From: Oryzomicrobium sp.
GTDB lineage: Bacteria > Pseudomonadota > Gammaproteobacteria > Burkholderiales > Rhodocyclaceae
Length of the DNA stretch: 64,000 nucleotides
Assembly: GCF_021287045.1 (NCBI RefSeq)
Contig: NZ_JAJTBG010000011.1
Location: forward strand, 1-64,000
Direction of reading: 5' to 3'
The notes beneath the pieces are model-generated. The model worked only from the letters and a program-made list of their open reading frames with translations. It was not told the origin of the DNA and made no database searches. This document shows positions 55,441-64,000 of this stretch, piece after piece. The number at the start of each line of letters is the position of its first letter. The first letter of the stretch is position 1. The translations under genes were made by a program, and so were the position numbers.

Positions 55441-55704
55441 GTGACTCGTTCGGTTGCAATACTCGCTGCCGTTCTATTTCTTCTTGCTGGTATTGGGCTA
55501 TTCGCGATAGTGCGGCAGTCCTCCGAAGCTGAAGCAAACACGTGTATGGAGAAATGTCGCGCCGAAGGAAAGAGTTATGTGTCAGCTCCTACGGGTATCG
55601 CAGGCAAGTTCATTGATGGTGGCCGCACTTGGTCAGAACCATCTAGAACATGCCAATGTGTTAACGCGCCAGCTATTGAGGGTACGTTTCCCGGAACCAA
55701 ATGA
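55441..55704 (+). CDS. Cassette 1: small membrane-anchored cysteine-bearing protein
   Basis: An 87-residue protein, GTG start, unknown family. One N-terminal membrane helix (about residues 4-23, VAILAAVLFLLAGIGLFAIV) acts as anchor or signal. The rest is small and polar with four cysteines (NTCMEKCRAEG and SRTCQCVNA), which could form two disulfides in the periplasm. AAGGG lies about 10 bases upstream. The start is 20 bases after the junction heptamer GTTGAGC at 55415. Confidence 0.65.
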   Translation: MTRSVAILAAVLFLLAGIGLFAIVRQSSEAEANTCMEKCRAEGKSYVSAPTGIAGKFIDGGRTWSEPSRTCQCVNAPAIEGTFPGTK

Positions 55705-55801
55705 ATTGCAGCGCCCGACAGCATAAGGCAATCGATGCCAGCCTGTTCCTTAGCTATCGGCTGTTTCAGGCCTGTAGTTTCCCCACATCAAGCGCAGTGA
55801 C

Positions 55802-55883
55802 GCCCAACAACCCGGTGCCGAACACCCGCCTTGGCTTTCCTGTTGCGCCTCGCGCGGCAGTCCGCTTACCTTCACCGTCGGGC
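55802..55883 (+). other. attC-like recombination site 1
   Basis: An 82-base imperfect palindrome from GCCCAAC (55802-55808) to GTCGGGC (55877-55883). Its left edge TGACGCCCAAC and its right part AGTCCGCTTACCT are shared with site 2. The outer GCCC/GGGC arms pair. Confidence 0.65.
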
Positions 55884-55886
55884 GTC

Positions 55887-56396
55887 ATGAGAACTGTCTT
55901 TGCTATCGCTGCTTCGTTTGTAATTCTGTCTGGCGCGTGGGCTGACGAAAGTTACACCGTCCGCAATGATGGTTTTGGTCCTGTGCGCGTAGGAATGACA
56001 AAGGCAGAAGTATCCCGAGCCCTCGGGGAGCCAATTATTCGCACAGCTGGGGCCGGAGATTTCGAGTGCGAGTATCTCCGCCCAGCCGAGCACTGGAAAG
56101 GGGTCACGTTCATGTTTTCTCGTGGCCGCGTAGCGCGCGTTGATGTCCGTGAGGGCGCAACGAAAACTGCTGCAGGCATCCGCCTTGGTGACAACATCTC
56201 GAAGGTCATGGAGGCATACCGTGGCCGGATAGAAGTCACCCCGCACCAGTACATCCCAGAACCGGAAGGTAAGTACCTCACTGTGAAATCCGTAAACGGT
56301 AAGCGGGCCATTCGCTTCGAAACAGATGGTGACCGGGTTGTCACGTTCTACGCAGGGCGCTTCCCCGAGGTCCAATACGTTGAGGGGTGTCTGTAA
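55887..56396 (+). CDS. Cassette 2: exported protein with a SmpA/OmlA-like start
   Basis: A 169-residue protein. Signal peptide at about residues 1-20 (TVFAIAASFVILSGAWA). The mature part begins with a GFGPVRVGMTKAEVSRALGE block reminiscent of SmpA/BamE-like or other outer-membrane assembly-related folds, and a second similar turn, GIRLGDNISKVMEAYRG. No lipobox cysteine. The start at ATG 55887 is four bases after the junction heptamer; the in-frame extension upstream crosses the attC-like site and is rejected. Function unknown. Confidence 0.72.
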   Translation: MRTVFAIAASFVILSGAWADESYTVRNDGFGPVRVGMTKAEVSRALGEPIIRTAGAGDFECEYLRPAEHWKGVTFMFSRGRVARVDVREGATKTAAGIRLGDNISKVMEAYRGRIEVTPHQYIPEPEGKYLTVKSVNGKRAIRFETDGDRVVTFYAGRFPEVQYVEGCL

Positions 56397-56401
56397 ATGA
56401 C

Positions 56402-56469
56402 GCCCAACCCTGCGGTTAACCCGGACCTACCGCAAAAGGCGTGGTAGTCCGCTTACCTAATCGTTAGAG
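56402..56469 (+). other. attC-like recombination site 2
   Basis: A 68-base element from GCCCAAC (56402-56408) to GTTAGAG (56463-56469). The arms pair well: CGGACCTACC against GGTAGTCCG, leaving one extra C unpaired as in known attC extrahelical bases, then GGTTAACC against GCTTACCT. This is the clearest attC-like site of the array. Confidence 0.75.
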
Positions 56470-56474
56470 CCCAC

Positions 56475-56840
56475 ATGAGCTTCCTTTCTCGCCTATTTGG
56501 TCACAAGCCGAGTTCCTCCCCCGCGAAGCACGTTGTCACGTTCGATGAAGAAAAGATCGTCAGCACAATGCCGGATGGAAGGCAAGAGGTTGTCCGCTGG
56601 GACGATCTTGTTGAAATCAGCATTGTTACTACTGACGAAGGCCCGTTCGTCGACGACGTCTTTTGGGTTCTGTCGGGTTCGTCTTCTGGTTGCCTGGCTC
56701 CGAGTGAGGCCGAAGGTACCAAGGAGCTTTTGCTCAAATTGCAGCAGTTGCCGGGTTTCGACAATGAGGCCGTTATCCGTGCTATGGGAAGTGCATCAAA
56801 CGCAAAGTTTCTTTGCTGGCGGCGCGAAAGTGAGCTTTAA
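56475..56840 (+). CDS. Cassette 3: small cytoplasmic protein of unknown function
   Basis: A 121-residue soluble protein starting MSFLSRLFGHKPSSS. A beta-rich block (KHVVTFDEEKIVSTMPDG, QEVVRWDDLVEISIVTTDEG) is followed by VDDVFWVLSGSSSGCLAP and a C-terminal helix with GFDNEAVIRAMGSAS. The arrangement looks like a small PH-like or immunity-type fold, but I assign no function. The start is 6 bases after GTTAGAG, and the stop TAA is part of the following RYYYAAC-like heptamer, as is common in cassettes. Confidence 0.7.
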   Translation: MSFLSRLFGHKPSSSPAKHVVTFDEEKIVSTMPDGRQEVVRWDDLVEISIVTTDEGPFVDDVFWVLSGSSSGCLAPSEAEGTKELLLKLQQLPGFDNEAVIRAMGSASNAKFLCWRRESEL

Positions 56841-56933
56841 CCCGCCGGTTGAGAGGAGCCGCCGAGAAGCTGCGTTTCTCGGTTCCCTACGCGGCTTCGC
56901 CGCTTCGGCGGCCCCTCGCCTAACACGTTAGGT
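56835..56933 (+). other. attC-like recombination site 3
   Basis: A 99-base palindrome from CTTTAAC (56835-56841) to GTTAGGT (56927-56933), containing the paired arms GGAGCCGCCGAGAA and TTCGGCGGCCCC plus inner hairpins. The right heptamer matches GTTRRRY exactly. Confidence 0.65.
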
Positions 56934-56941
56934 GCTTTCAA

Positions 56942-57256
56942 TTGGGGCCGAAAACTCAGGAGCTAGTTAGCGTCCTCGATAAGCTCGCTGCCCTTCTTGA
57001 CGGCGACGGAGGTAGGCACTGGAGTGCCTGGGTGCGAAAGGCCAAGGCACACCTGCTCAACTCAGACTACTCAGGTATTGAATATCTGCTTTCAGCCTAC
57101 GGTGGCATGGGCTCAATCAACGATGTTGTTCTTGGCCAAAGCTACAACAATGGTGTTTTCGATTGGAAATCACGGCGCATTGAACTGAACGAAGAATTTG
57201 CAAAACTCCGTAACAAGGCATGGGAATTGGCCAATGCCATTAAGCGCTCACAATAA
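56942..57256 (+). CDS. Cassette 4: short soluble protein, DUF6966-like
   Basis: A 104-residue protein with probable TTG start, nine bases after GTTAGGT. The body KLAALLDGDGGRHWSAWVRK and IEYLLSAYGGMGSINDVVLG resembles a short family often found in cassettes and phage-like regions (I recall it as DUF6966, to be verified). A charged helical tail ends ELANAIKRSQ. No signal peptide. The TAA stop lies in CAATAAC, a weak RYYYAAC-like end. Function unknown. Confidence 0.65.
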   Translation: MGPKTQELVSVLDKLAALLDGDGGRHWSAWVRKAKAHLLNSDYSGIEYLLSAYGGMGSINDVVLGQSYNNGVFDWKSRRIELNEEFAKLRNKAWELANAIKRSQ

Positions 57257-57464
57257 CCACTACGCATCTAGCAGTGTAGTCAATCGGACACCTGCTTGAC
57301 TGCCTCAATCTTGGGTTTCTGAGCGGCGCTTGCTGCTCATAACGCCTCCCTGTGACCTTAAGTTTAAGGCTCAGAAGTGTCTACCAGTTCCGGGGTGATT
57401 CAAGTTGTTTGGTGATTTTGCGTAGTGGAGATGGTTTTTTTTGGTTGACATTAGGGGGTGAGTC

Positions 57465-57851
57465 ATGAAGGCGATGTTTGCTTTTGTTTTGTGTATTTTT
57501 GGGGTGTTTACTGTGCAGGCAGGGGAAAAATTGGATTTTTCCGATATTACAAGTCGCGAAAAAGCTGAAGCGTTGTACGCGCAAGGAAAGCTTGAACAAA
57601 TTACTTTGTTTCCTCGTGAGTTTGGTGGGCAAGAAACCCCTTTGAATACTATTTTTGTGCCGATAGGGGTTGGTGATGCTAAAAATAAAGTTACAGGAAT
57701 GCTGGTGCGCTACTTTAGTGATGGTTTGATTAATAAGCTGGTCGTGGAGCCTGAATATAAAGGAGATAGTTTTATTCCGTCGCGTATCAAAATGCGGGCT
57801 TGGCACACAGAGCGGAAGGGGGAGTTCACTCCCTCAATCGAGGTTTGGTAA
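57465..57851 (+). CDS. AT-rich exported hypothetical protein
   Basis: A 128-residue protein. The signal peptide covers about residues 1-19 (AMFAFVLCIFGVFTVQA then GEKLDFSD). The mature domain of about 109 residues is beta-rich and contains TLFPREFGGQETPLNTIFVP, MLVRYFSDGLINKLVVEPEY and a Trp-rich end, with no cysteine after the signal. The family is not recognised. Composition is the most AT-rich of the window (many TTT, ATT, AAA codons), so it is probably acquired. Upstream GGGGGTGAG serves as ribosome site. No clear attC-like site flanks it, so it may lie just beyond the array. Confidence 0.7.
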   Translation: MKAMFAFVLCIFGVFTVQAGEKLDFSDITSREKAEALYAQGKLEQITLFPREFGGQETPLNTIFVPIGVGDAKNKVTGMLVRYFSDGLINKLVVEPEYKGDSFIPSRIKMRAWHTERKGEFTPSIEVW

Positions 57852-58012
57852 TGCCCCTTAGGGCTACTAATCGACTTGGATCATAACGGGTCGATTTGTG
57901 CTGATTAGGGCAGATGCAATTCTGCATTCAGCAGGAAGCGATTTCACGCCTCCTCTCCATTACCGCTGCCCTGACCTGCCATCAGCAGCCGCGCCGGCCC
58001 CTGCTCCCAGGG

Positions 58013-60217
<2,205 letters not shown>

Positions 60218-60239
60218 GGGGGCGCTAGCGCGAGGAGGT

Positions 60240-60620
60240 TTAGCCGATCACCAGCACGGCGTCGGCTTCGACCTGGGCGCCCCGGGGCAGGGAGGCCACG
60301 CCGATGGCGGCGCGGGCGGGGAAGGGCTCGGCGAAGTAGCGGGTCATGGCTTCGTTCACCTTGGCGAAGTTGCCCAGGTCGGTGAGGAAGACGTTGACCT
60401 TGACCGCGTCGTTGAGGCTGCCGCCGGCGGCTTCGGCCACGGCTTTCAGGTTGTCGAAGACGCGCGCGATCTGGGCGTCGATGCCTTCTTCGAGCTGCAT
60501 GGTGGCCGGGTTGAGACCGATCTGGCCGGACATGTAGACGGTGTCGCCGACCTTGACGGCCTGGGAGTAGGTGCCGATGGCGGCGGGGGCGTTGGGGGTG
60601 GCGATGATGGTACGGGCCAT
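60240..60620 (-). CDS. ridA: RidA-family reactive intermediate deaminase
   Basis: A 126-residue trimeric enzyme that hydrolyses reactive enamine/imine intermediates made by PLP enzymes. Family blocks are [52 protein letters not shown] and [20 protein letters not shown], the latter with the catalytic arginine. GGAGA stands six bases before the ATG. It is 22 bases from recG, and recG-ridA adjacency is frequent in proteobacteria. Confidence 0.95.
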   Translation of the reverse strand: MARTIIATPNAPAAIGTYSQAVKVGDTVYMSGQIGLNPATMQLEEGIDAQIARVFDNLKAVAEAAGGSLNDAVKVNVFLTDLGNFAKVNEAMTRYFAEPFPARAAIGVASLPRGAQVEADAVLVIG

Positions 60621-61150
60621 GGCGGTCTCCTGGGTCGGGTGGGGATGGGCGCGGGCGCCCGGTAAGGACCGCATGGTAAAGGATGGGGGCGGTCCCGGGC
60701 GAGGGCGCGCACGGGCGGCGGCGCGGGTGGGATGGAAAAATGCGTCCGATAGGGATGTCCGAGCCGCGTTCGGCGGGGCGGGCGTGTGCCGGTGGTGGGC
60801 GTGAAAAGGTGCGGCGGCACCCAGGGCTGTTTGGCTTCTATGTATTAATTTTTCTAATGTTTAATTTATCGCGCTTGGCCAAGCTCAAGAGCTGGCGCGG
60901 ACTTTGTCTTTCGCGCGTGCCGGATACTTGAAATTTATTCATATATTGCCCGGGGCAGGCCGGCCGGCGCTCCTCTGGATGCGGCGCCGGCGGCGCGCGG
61001 GGGCAGGGGACGGTTACAGGGGTGCGACCTACGCTTTTAGCATCCATCAAAGGCAGCTGGGCGGCGCCTTCCTAGAATCCGCCGGCCAGCCGCCCCGGCT
61101 TGCGGGGCGGGCATCTCCTGAATACCTGAATTCGTAGAAAGGTTTCCACC
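60621..61150. other. 530-base gap with AT-rich patch and palindrome
   Basis: No convincing gene. A TATTAATTTTTCTAATGTTT patch near 60842-60862 stands out from GC-rich surroundings. It is followed by a perfect 12-base palindrome GCTTGGCCAAGC (60873-60884). A second AT-rich stretch, TTGAAATTTATTCATATATT, lies around 60927-60946. These could hold promoter and regulator sites for the cytochrome c5 gene; no FNR-type TTGAT-N4-ATCAA box is seen. Confidence 0.5.
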
Positions 61151-61573
61151 GTGAAAAAATCCTCCGCCCTCTCCCTGCTCGCCGCCGCCCTGCTCGCCAC
61201 CACCCTCGCCGCCTGCGGCAAGGACGAGGCGCCCAAGACCGAGGCCGCCCCGGCCGCCGCCGCCGCGCCGGCTCCCCAGGCCGCGGCGCCTGCCGCTCCC
61301 GCCGCCGATGCCGGCCATGCCGCCGAAGGCGAAGCCCCCTACAAGCAGGTGTGCGTGATGTGCCATGGTGCCGGCGTGGCCGGCGCGCCCAAGGTGGGCG
61401 ACAAGGCCGCCTGGGAACCCCGCGTCGCCCAAGGCAAGGACACCCTCTACAAGCACGCCATCGAAGGCTTCTCCGGCCAGGCCGGGATGATGCCGGCCAA
61501 GGGCGGCAACCCCTCCCTGTCCGACGACCAGGTCAAGGCGGCGGTGGACTTCCTGGTGTCCAAGGTCCAGTAA
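61151..61573 (+). CDS. Cytochrome c5-like lipoprotein
   Basis: A 140-residue monohaem cytochrome c. The GTG start is preceded by GAAAGG. The signal has a lipobox ending at C22 (TTLAACGKDE), so the protein is likely anchored to a membrane by lipid. A 35-residue Ala/Pro linker leads to the haem domain with C68-V-M-C71-H72 and a distal methionine in AGMMPAKGGNPSLSDDQ. It would carry electrons in the periplasm, for example to terminal reductases or oxidases. It stands alone with a hairpin after it. Confidence 0.93.
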   Translation: MKKSSALSLLAAALLATTLAACGKDEAPKTEAAPAAAAAPAPQAAAPAAPAADAGHAAEGEAPYKQVCVMCHGAGVAGAPKVGDKAAWEPRVAQGKDTLYKHAIEGFSGQAGMMPAKGGNPSLSDDQVKAAVDFLVSKVQ

Positions 61574-61951
61574 GGTTCGGGCAAACGTTGCGGCGGCCCT
61601 GTGAGCCGGGCTACCGCGACGCCGCGATTCAAGCAGCGGGGAGGCGATGGCCTCCCCGTTGTCGTTGACGGGCCGGTCTTGGTGGAAACGCCGGGGCGGT
61701 CCGGCCGATGGCACCGTGCTCCTGGGCGCCGCGCCTACCGCCGGGCCGGGCGCCGTGCCGTTCCGCTCGCCCGGTTGCCCCGGTTCCCCACGTTTTCCCC
61801 CGCCGGATTGCCGAACCCGGCAGTGCCGCTAGGCACTTTTACCTAGGCGCACCGGCAGTTGCGCCTATGGGGCTGCGCTATCCCCACAATTTTCGTGGGG
61901 GTATTGGCGGCTTAACCTGACATCGTCCCTATCTCCCTGTGGAGCGATGTC
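61574..61951 (+). promoter_or_regulatory. Regulatory-looking gap upstream of the ttr-like operon
   Basis: Contains the hairpin GGGGAGGC-GATG-GCCTCCCC (61638-61657), a likely end for the cytochrome gene. Closer to ttrB lie an imperfect inverted repeat around CTAGGCACTTTTACCTAG (about 61830-61847) and a palindrome CCCCAC-N7-GTGGGG (61882-61900). The latter two could be operator sites or mRNA structure. No gene is seen. Confidence 0.55.
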
Positions 61952-62740
61952 ATGCACGACCTCCCCTGCGCTTCTTCCTGCTCCGGCGGCGACGTCCCGG
62001 ACGGCCGGCGTCGGGCCTTCCTCAAGGTGCTGCCGGCGGTCACCGCCGGTGCCGCCTCCTTGGCCGCCCTGCCGGCCGAGGCCGCCGAAGGCGCCAAGCC
62101 CCACTGGGGCATGCTGGTGGATGCCCGCCAGTGCATCGGCTGCCAGGCCTGCACCGTGGCCTGCATCATGGAAAACGTGGTGCCCGAGGGCAGCTTCCGC
62201 ACCGTGGTGTCCACCTACGCGGTGACCACCGGCGAGGGCGCCGCCGCCGTCACCGGCACCCACGTCCTGCCCCGCCTGTGCAACCACTGCGACAACCCGC
62301 CCTGCGTGCCGGTGTGCCCGGTGGGCGCCACCTTCAAGCGCGAGGACGGCGCCGTGCTGGTGGACGGCGAGCGCTGCGTCGGCTGCGCCTACTGCGTCCA
62401 GGCCTGCCCCTACGACGCCCGCTTCATCAACCACCACACCGGCAAGGCCGACAAGTGCACCTTCTGTAGCCACCGGGTCGAGGCCGGGCTGCTGCCGGCC
62501 TGCGTCGAGACCTGCGTCGGCGGCGCCCGGGTGTTCGGCGACCTGAACGACCCGAAGAGCGAAATCCGCCGTCTGATGGCCGACGCCAAGGACGAGCTGA
62601 AGGTGCTCAAGCCCGAGCAGGGCACCCGGCCCCAGGTCTTCTACGTCGGCCTCGACCCGCGCCTGCAAGGCAAGGTGGACGGCACCCAGACCCCGGCCCT
62701 GAGCGGGCTCACCTGGCAACCCAAGAGCCACGGAGGCTGA
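61952..62740 (+). CDS. ttrB: Iron-sulfur subunit of a molybdopterin oxidoreductase (TtrB-like)
   Basis: A 262-residue electron-transfer subunit carrying four [4Fe-4S] clusters. A twin-arginine leader (GRRRAFLKVLPAVTAGA, ending PAEAA) exports it to the periplasm. The cysteine blocks are CIGCQACTVAC, CNHCDNPPCVPVCP, CVGCAYCVQACP, and CTFC...CVETC. Together with an NrfD-like membrane subunit and a Tat-leader catalytic subunit in the order B-C-A, this matches tetrathionate reductase, although arsenate, selenate or polysulfide reductases have similar B and C subunits. GGAG lies seven bases before the ATG. Confidence 0.88.
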   Translation: MHDLPCASSCSGGDVPDGRRRAFLKVLPAVTAGAASLAALPAEAAEGAKPHWGMLVDARQCIGCQACTVACIMENVVPEGSFRTVVSTYAVTTGEGAAAVTGTHVLPRLCNHCDNPPCVPVCPVGATFKREDGAVLVDGERCVGCAYCVQACPYDARFINHHTGKADKCTFCSHRVEAGLLPACVETCVGGARVFGDLNDPKSEIRRLMADAKDELKVLKPEQGTRPQVFYVGLDPRLQGKVDGTQTPALSGLTWQPKSHGG

Positions 62741-62741
62741 C

Positions 62742-63845
62742 ATGACCAACCCGCAAATCGTCGAAGTGGTGAACGTGGCCCGGGACGTGGCCTGGCTGCC
62801 CTGGGCGGTCCAGTACTTCTTCCTGATCGGCCTGTCCGCCGGGGCCTTCCTGCTGTCCCTGCCCGGCGAGGTGTTCAAACGCCCGGGCTGGACCGGCATC
62901 TCCCGGCGCGCCCTGCTCGCCGCCCTGCTGTGCGGCCTGACCGCGCCGGTGGCCCTGCTCGCCGACCTGCACCAGCCGGGGCGCTTCCTCAACTTCTACC
63001 TGCATCCCAACTTCGGTTCCTGGATGGCCTGGGGCGCCTTCTTCATCCCCCTCTACCTGGGCGGGTTGATGCTCTACGCCTGGCTGGTCCTGCGGCCCGC
63101 CCTGCTGCGCCTGGCCGAGTCCCCGGACACCGCGCCGCTGCTCGCCCCCTGGTACCGGCGCCTGGCCTACGGCGGCCTGGAAAGCCCCACGGCGATCGCC
63201 GCCGCCGCCCTGCTCACCGGCCTGGGGGCGCTGTTGGTGCTGCTGTACACCGGCATGGAGGTGATGGTGGTGCGCGCCCGGCCCCTGTGGGATACGCCGC
63301 TGCTGCCGGTGCAGTTCGCCGTCACCGCCCTGGCCGGCGCCGTGGGCCTGGTCCTGCTGCTGGAGCGGCGCTTCGCCGCCGAACCGGCCGATACCCTGCC
63401 GCGCCTCAACCGGGTGCTCGCCGCCACCCAGGTGGCTGCACTGCTGGTGGGGGCGGTATGGCTGACCCTGGGCTTGTTCGGCCTGTCGCCGAGCCACGCC
63501 GAAGCACTGGCCGAAGTGGCGCCTTCCGCCGCCTGGCGCATCACCGCCCTGTGGGCCGCCGGCTCCGCCGCCGCCACCCTGTGGCTGGCCTGGCGCCGTC
63601 CCGCCCACGGCCTGCTGGTGGGGCTGATCGCCCTGCACTCGGCCTGGATGATGCGCTGGACCGTGTTCATCGGCGGCCAGGAAATCCCCAAGATCGGCGC
63701 CGGCTACTACCGCTACCAGCTGCCCCTGGGCCACGACGGCCTGCTCGGCATCGTCGGCACCGCCGGCCTGTGGCTGCTGCTCTTCATCCTCCTCACCTCC
63801 TTCCTGCCCTGGGGCGACGACACCCGTCGCGCCGGGCGGGCGTAA
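62742..63845 (+). CDS. ttrC: NrfD/PsrC-type membrane anchor and quinol dehydrogenase (TtrC-like)
   Basis: A 367-residue protein with about nine to ten hydrophobic helices. The N-terminal region AWLPWAVQYFFLIGLSAGAF and HQPGRFLNFYLHPNFGSWM, with the central LESPTAIAAAALLTGLGALL and C-terminal WTVFIGGQEIPKIGAGYYRY, is typical of the NrfD family that oxidises quinol at the outer face of the membrane. It follows ttrB after one base and precedes the A subunit by 23 bases. It passes electrons to the iron-sulfur subunit. No haem is bound by this family. Confidence 0.88.
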   Translation: MTNPQIVEVVNVARDVAWLPWAVQYFFLIGLSAGAFLLSLPGEVFKRPGWTGISRRALLAALLCGLTAPVALLADLHQPGRFLNFYLHPNFGSWMAWGAFFIPLYLGGLMLYAWLVLRPALLRLAESPDTAPLLAPWYRRLAYGGLESPTAIAAAALLTGLGALLVLLYTGMEVMVVRARPLWDTPLLPVQFAVTALAGAVGLVLLLERRFAAEPADTLPRLNRVLAATQVAALLVGAVWLTLGLFGLSPSHAEALAEVAPSAAWRITALWAAGSAAATLWLAWRRPAHGLLVGLIALHSAWMMRWTVFIGGQEIPKIGAGYYRYQLPLGHDGLLGIVGTAGLWLLLFILLTSFLPWGDDTRRAGRA

Positions 63846-63868
63846 GGAACCTTCGCGGGGTAACGACC

Positions 63869-64000
63869 ATGAAACTGCCCAAACTCTCCCGTCGCCAGAT
63901 GCTCGCCGCCGGCGGGGCCACCGCCTTCGCCGCCGGGTTCTCGCAAACCGCCGTGCGCATGGGCGAAAAGGTCCTCGGCCACGACGCGCCCAAGCACAAG
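63869..64000 (+). CDS. ttrA: Catalytic-subunit start (TtrA-like), truncated by window
   Basis: Only the first 44 residues are visible. They form a twin-arginine leader (LSRRQMLAAGGATAFAAGFS) and the start of the mature protein (AVRMGEKVLGHDAPKHK). In TtrA-type reductases the leader is followed by the [4Fe-4S]-binding cysteines and molybdopterin domains, outside this window. Family assignment rests on position after TtrB and TtrC-like genes; the substrate cannot be told. Confidence 0.7.
   Translation, partial: MKLPKLSRRQMLAAGGATAFAAGFSQTAVRMGEKVLGHDAPKHK

Larger units (their letters stand above)
55415..57257 (+). mobile_element. Putative integron gene-cassette array lacking an integrase (CALIN-like)
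   Basis: At least four short plus-strand ORFs are arranged head to tail. Each begins 4-20 bases after a GTTRRRY-like heptamer (GTTGAGC 55415, GTCGGGC 55877, GTTAGAG 56463, GTTAGGT 56927) and each is followed by an imperfect palindrome opening with an RYYYAAC-like heptamer. Within one cassette the two ends are complementary: for cassette 2, TGACGCCCAAC at its end against GTCGGGCGTCA at its start, one mismatch over the shared stretch. Composition is lower in GC than flanking core genes. No tyrosine recombinase or attI is present in the window. The last boundary after 57257 is degenerate. Confidence 0.7.

Noticed and set aside
55872-56375. 167-codon minus-strand frame opposite cassette 2
   Set aside because: The plus-strand frame has a signal peptide and sits in register with the cassette borders; the reverse frame has neither.
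57257-57464. Fifth attC-like site after cassette 4
   Set aside because: No good GTTRRRY heptamer within 150 bases; only weak hairpins (ACTAC/GTAGT, GAGCGGC/GCTGCTC) are present.
57381-57806. 141-codon minus-strand frame opposite the AT-rich exported protein
   Set aside because: Lacks a signal peptide or ribosome site, whereas the plus-strand gene has both.

Overview
The window is a GC-rich chromosomal segment of a respiratory betaproteobacterium. The ppc / hemC-hemD-hemX-hemY neighbourhood, dusB-fis, the cytochrome c5 and the ttr-type oxidoreductase operon fit the Rhodocyclaceae (Azospira/Dechloromonas-like). That assignment is an inference from gene order and codon use, not from a marker gene. 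No rRNA, tRNA, CRISPR array, integrase or transposase was recognised.

Layout. 1-6.2 kb: 3' part of metG, a small membrane protein, a SulP anion transporter coupled to acylphosphatase, and a membrane flavin reductase on the other strand. 6.3-11 kb: a 2-Cys peroxiredoxin and the sulfate ABC importer sbp-cysT-cysW-cysA. 11.2-17.2 kb: dusB-fis, purH, pagP, purD and hemF. 17.3-21.9 kb: a cobalamin riboswitch, a TonB-dependent receptor and a leaderless beta-propeller-like protein, then a small cysteine-rich protein. 21.9-30 kb: hemC-hemD-hemX-hemY (minus strand), a thioredoxin-like exported protein and ppc. 30-37 kb: a TPMT-like methyltransferase, a GNAT protein, a LytS/LytTR two-component pair coupled to an MscS channel with a cyclic-nucleotide domain, argH, and a DUF2058-type protein. 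37-38.6 kb: an AT-richer orphan gene and sfsA. 38.9-44.9 kb: a TPR response regulator with a soluble histidine kinase, a DUF4870-like membrane protein, GNAT, ubiD and ubiA. 45-50.3 kb: a compact operon of two acyltransferase fusions and an amidohydrolase (phospholipid recycling type), preceded by an ArsR regulator. 50.8-54 kb: LysR, a TauE/SafE exporter and a ZapE-type ATPase.

54-58 kb is the accessory region. A RibD/dihydrofolate-reductase-like gene lies between two copies of a roughly 130-bp three-unit repeat. It is followed by at least four short same-strand ORFs of atypical composition. These are separated by 68-99 bp imperfect palindromes that begin with RYYYAAC-like and end with GTTRRRY-like heptamers. 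This looks like an integron gene-cassette array with no integrase in view (CALIN type), and the encoded proteins are uncharacterised. 58-64 kb returns to core genes: recG, ridA, a lipoprotein cytochrome c5, and ttrB-ttrC-ttrA-like genes, the last cut by the window edge.

The two best candidates for new biology are this cassette array and the B12-controlled receptor with its signal-peptide-less, cysteine-free propeller partner. The propeller protein could be a secreted or surface corrinoid-binding protein, but this is untested inference.
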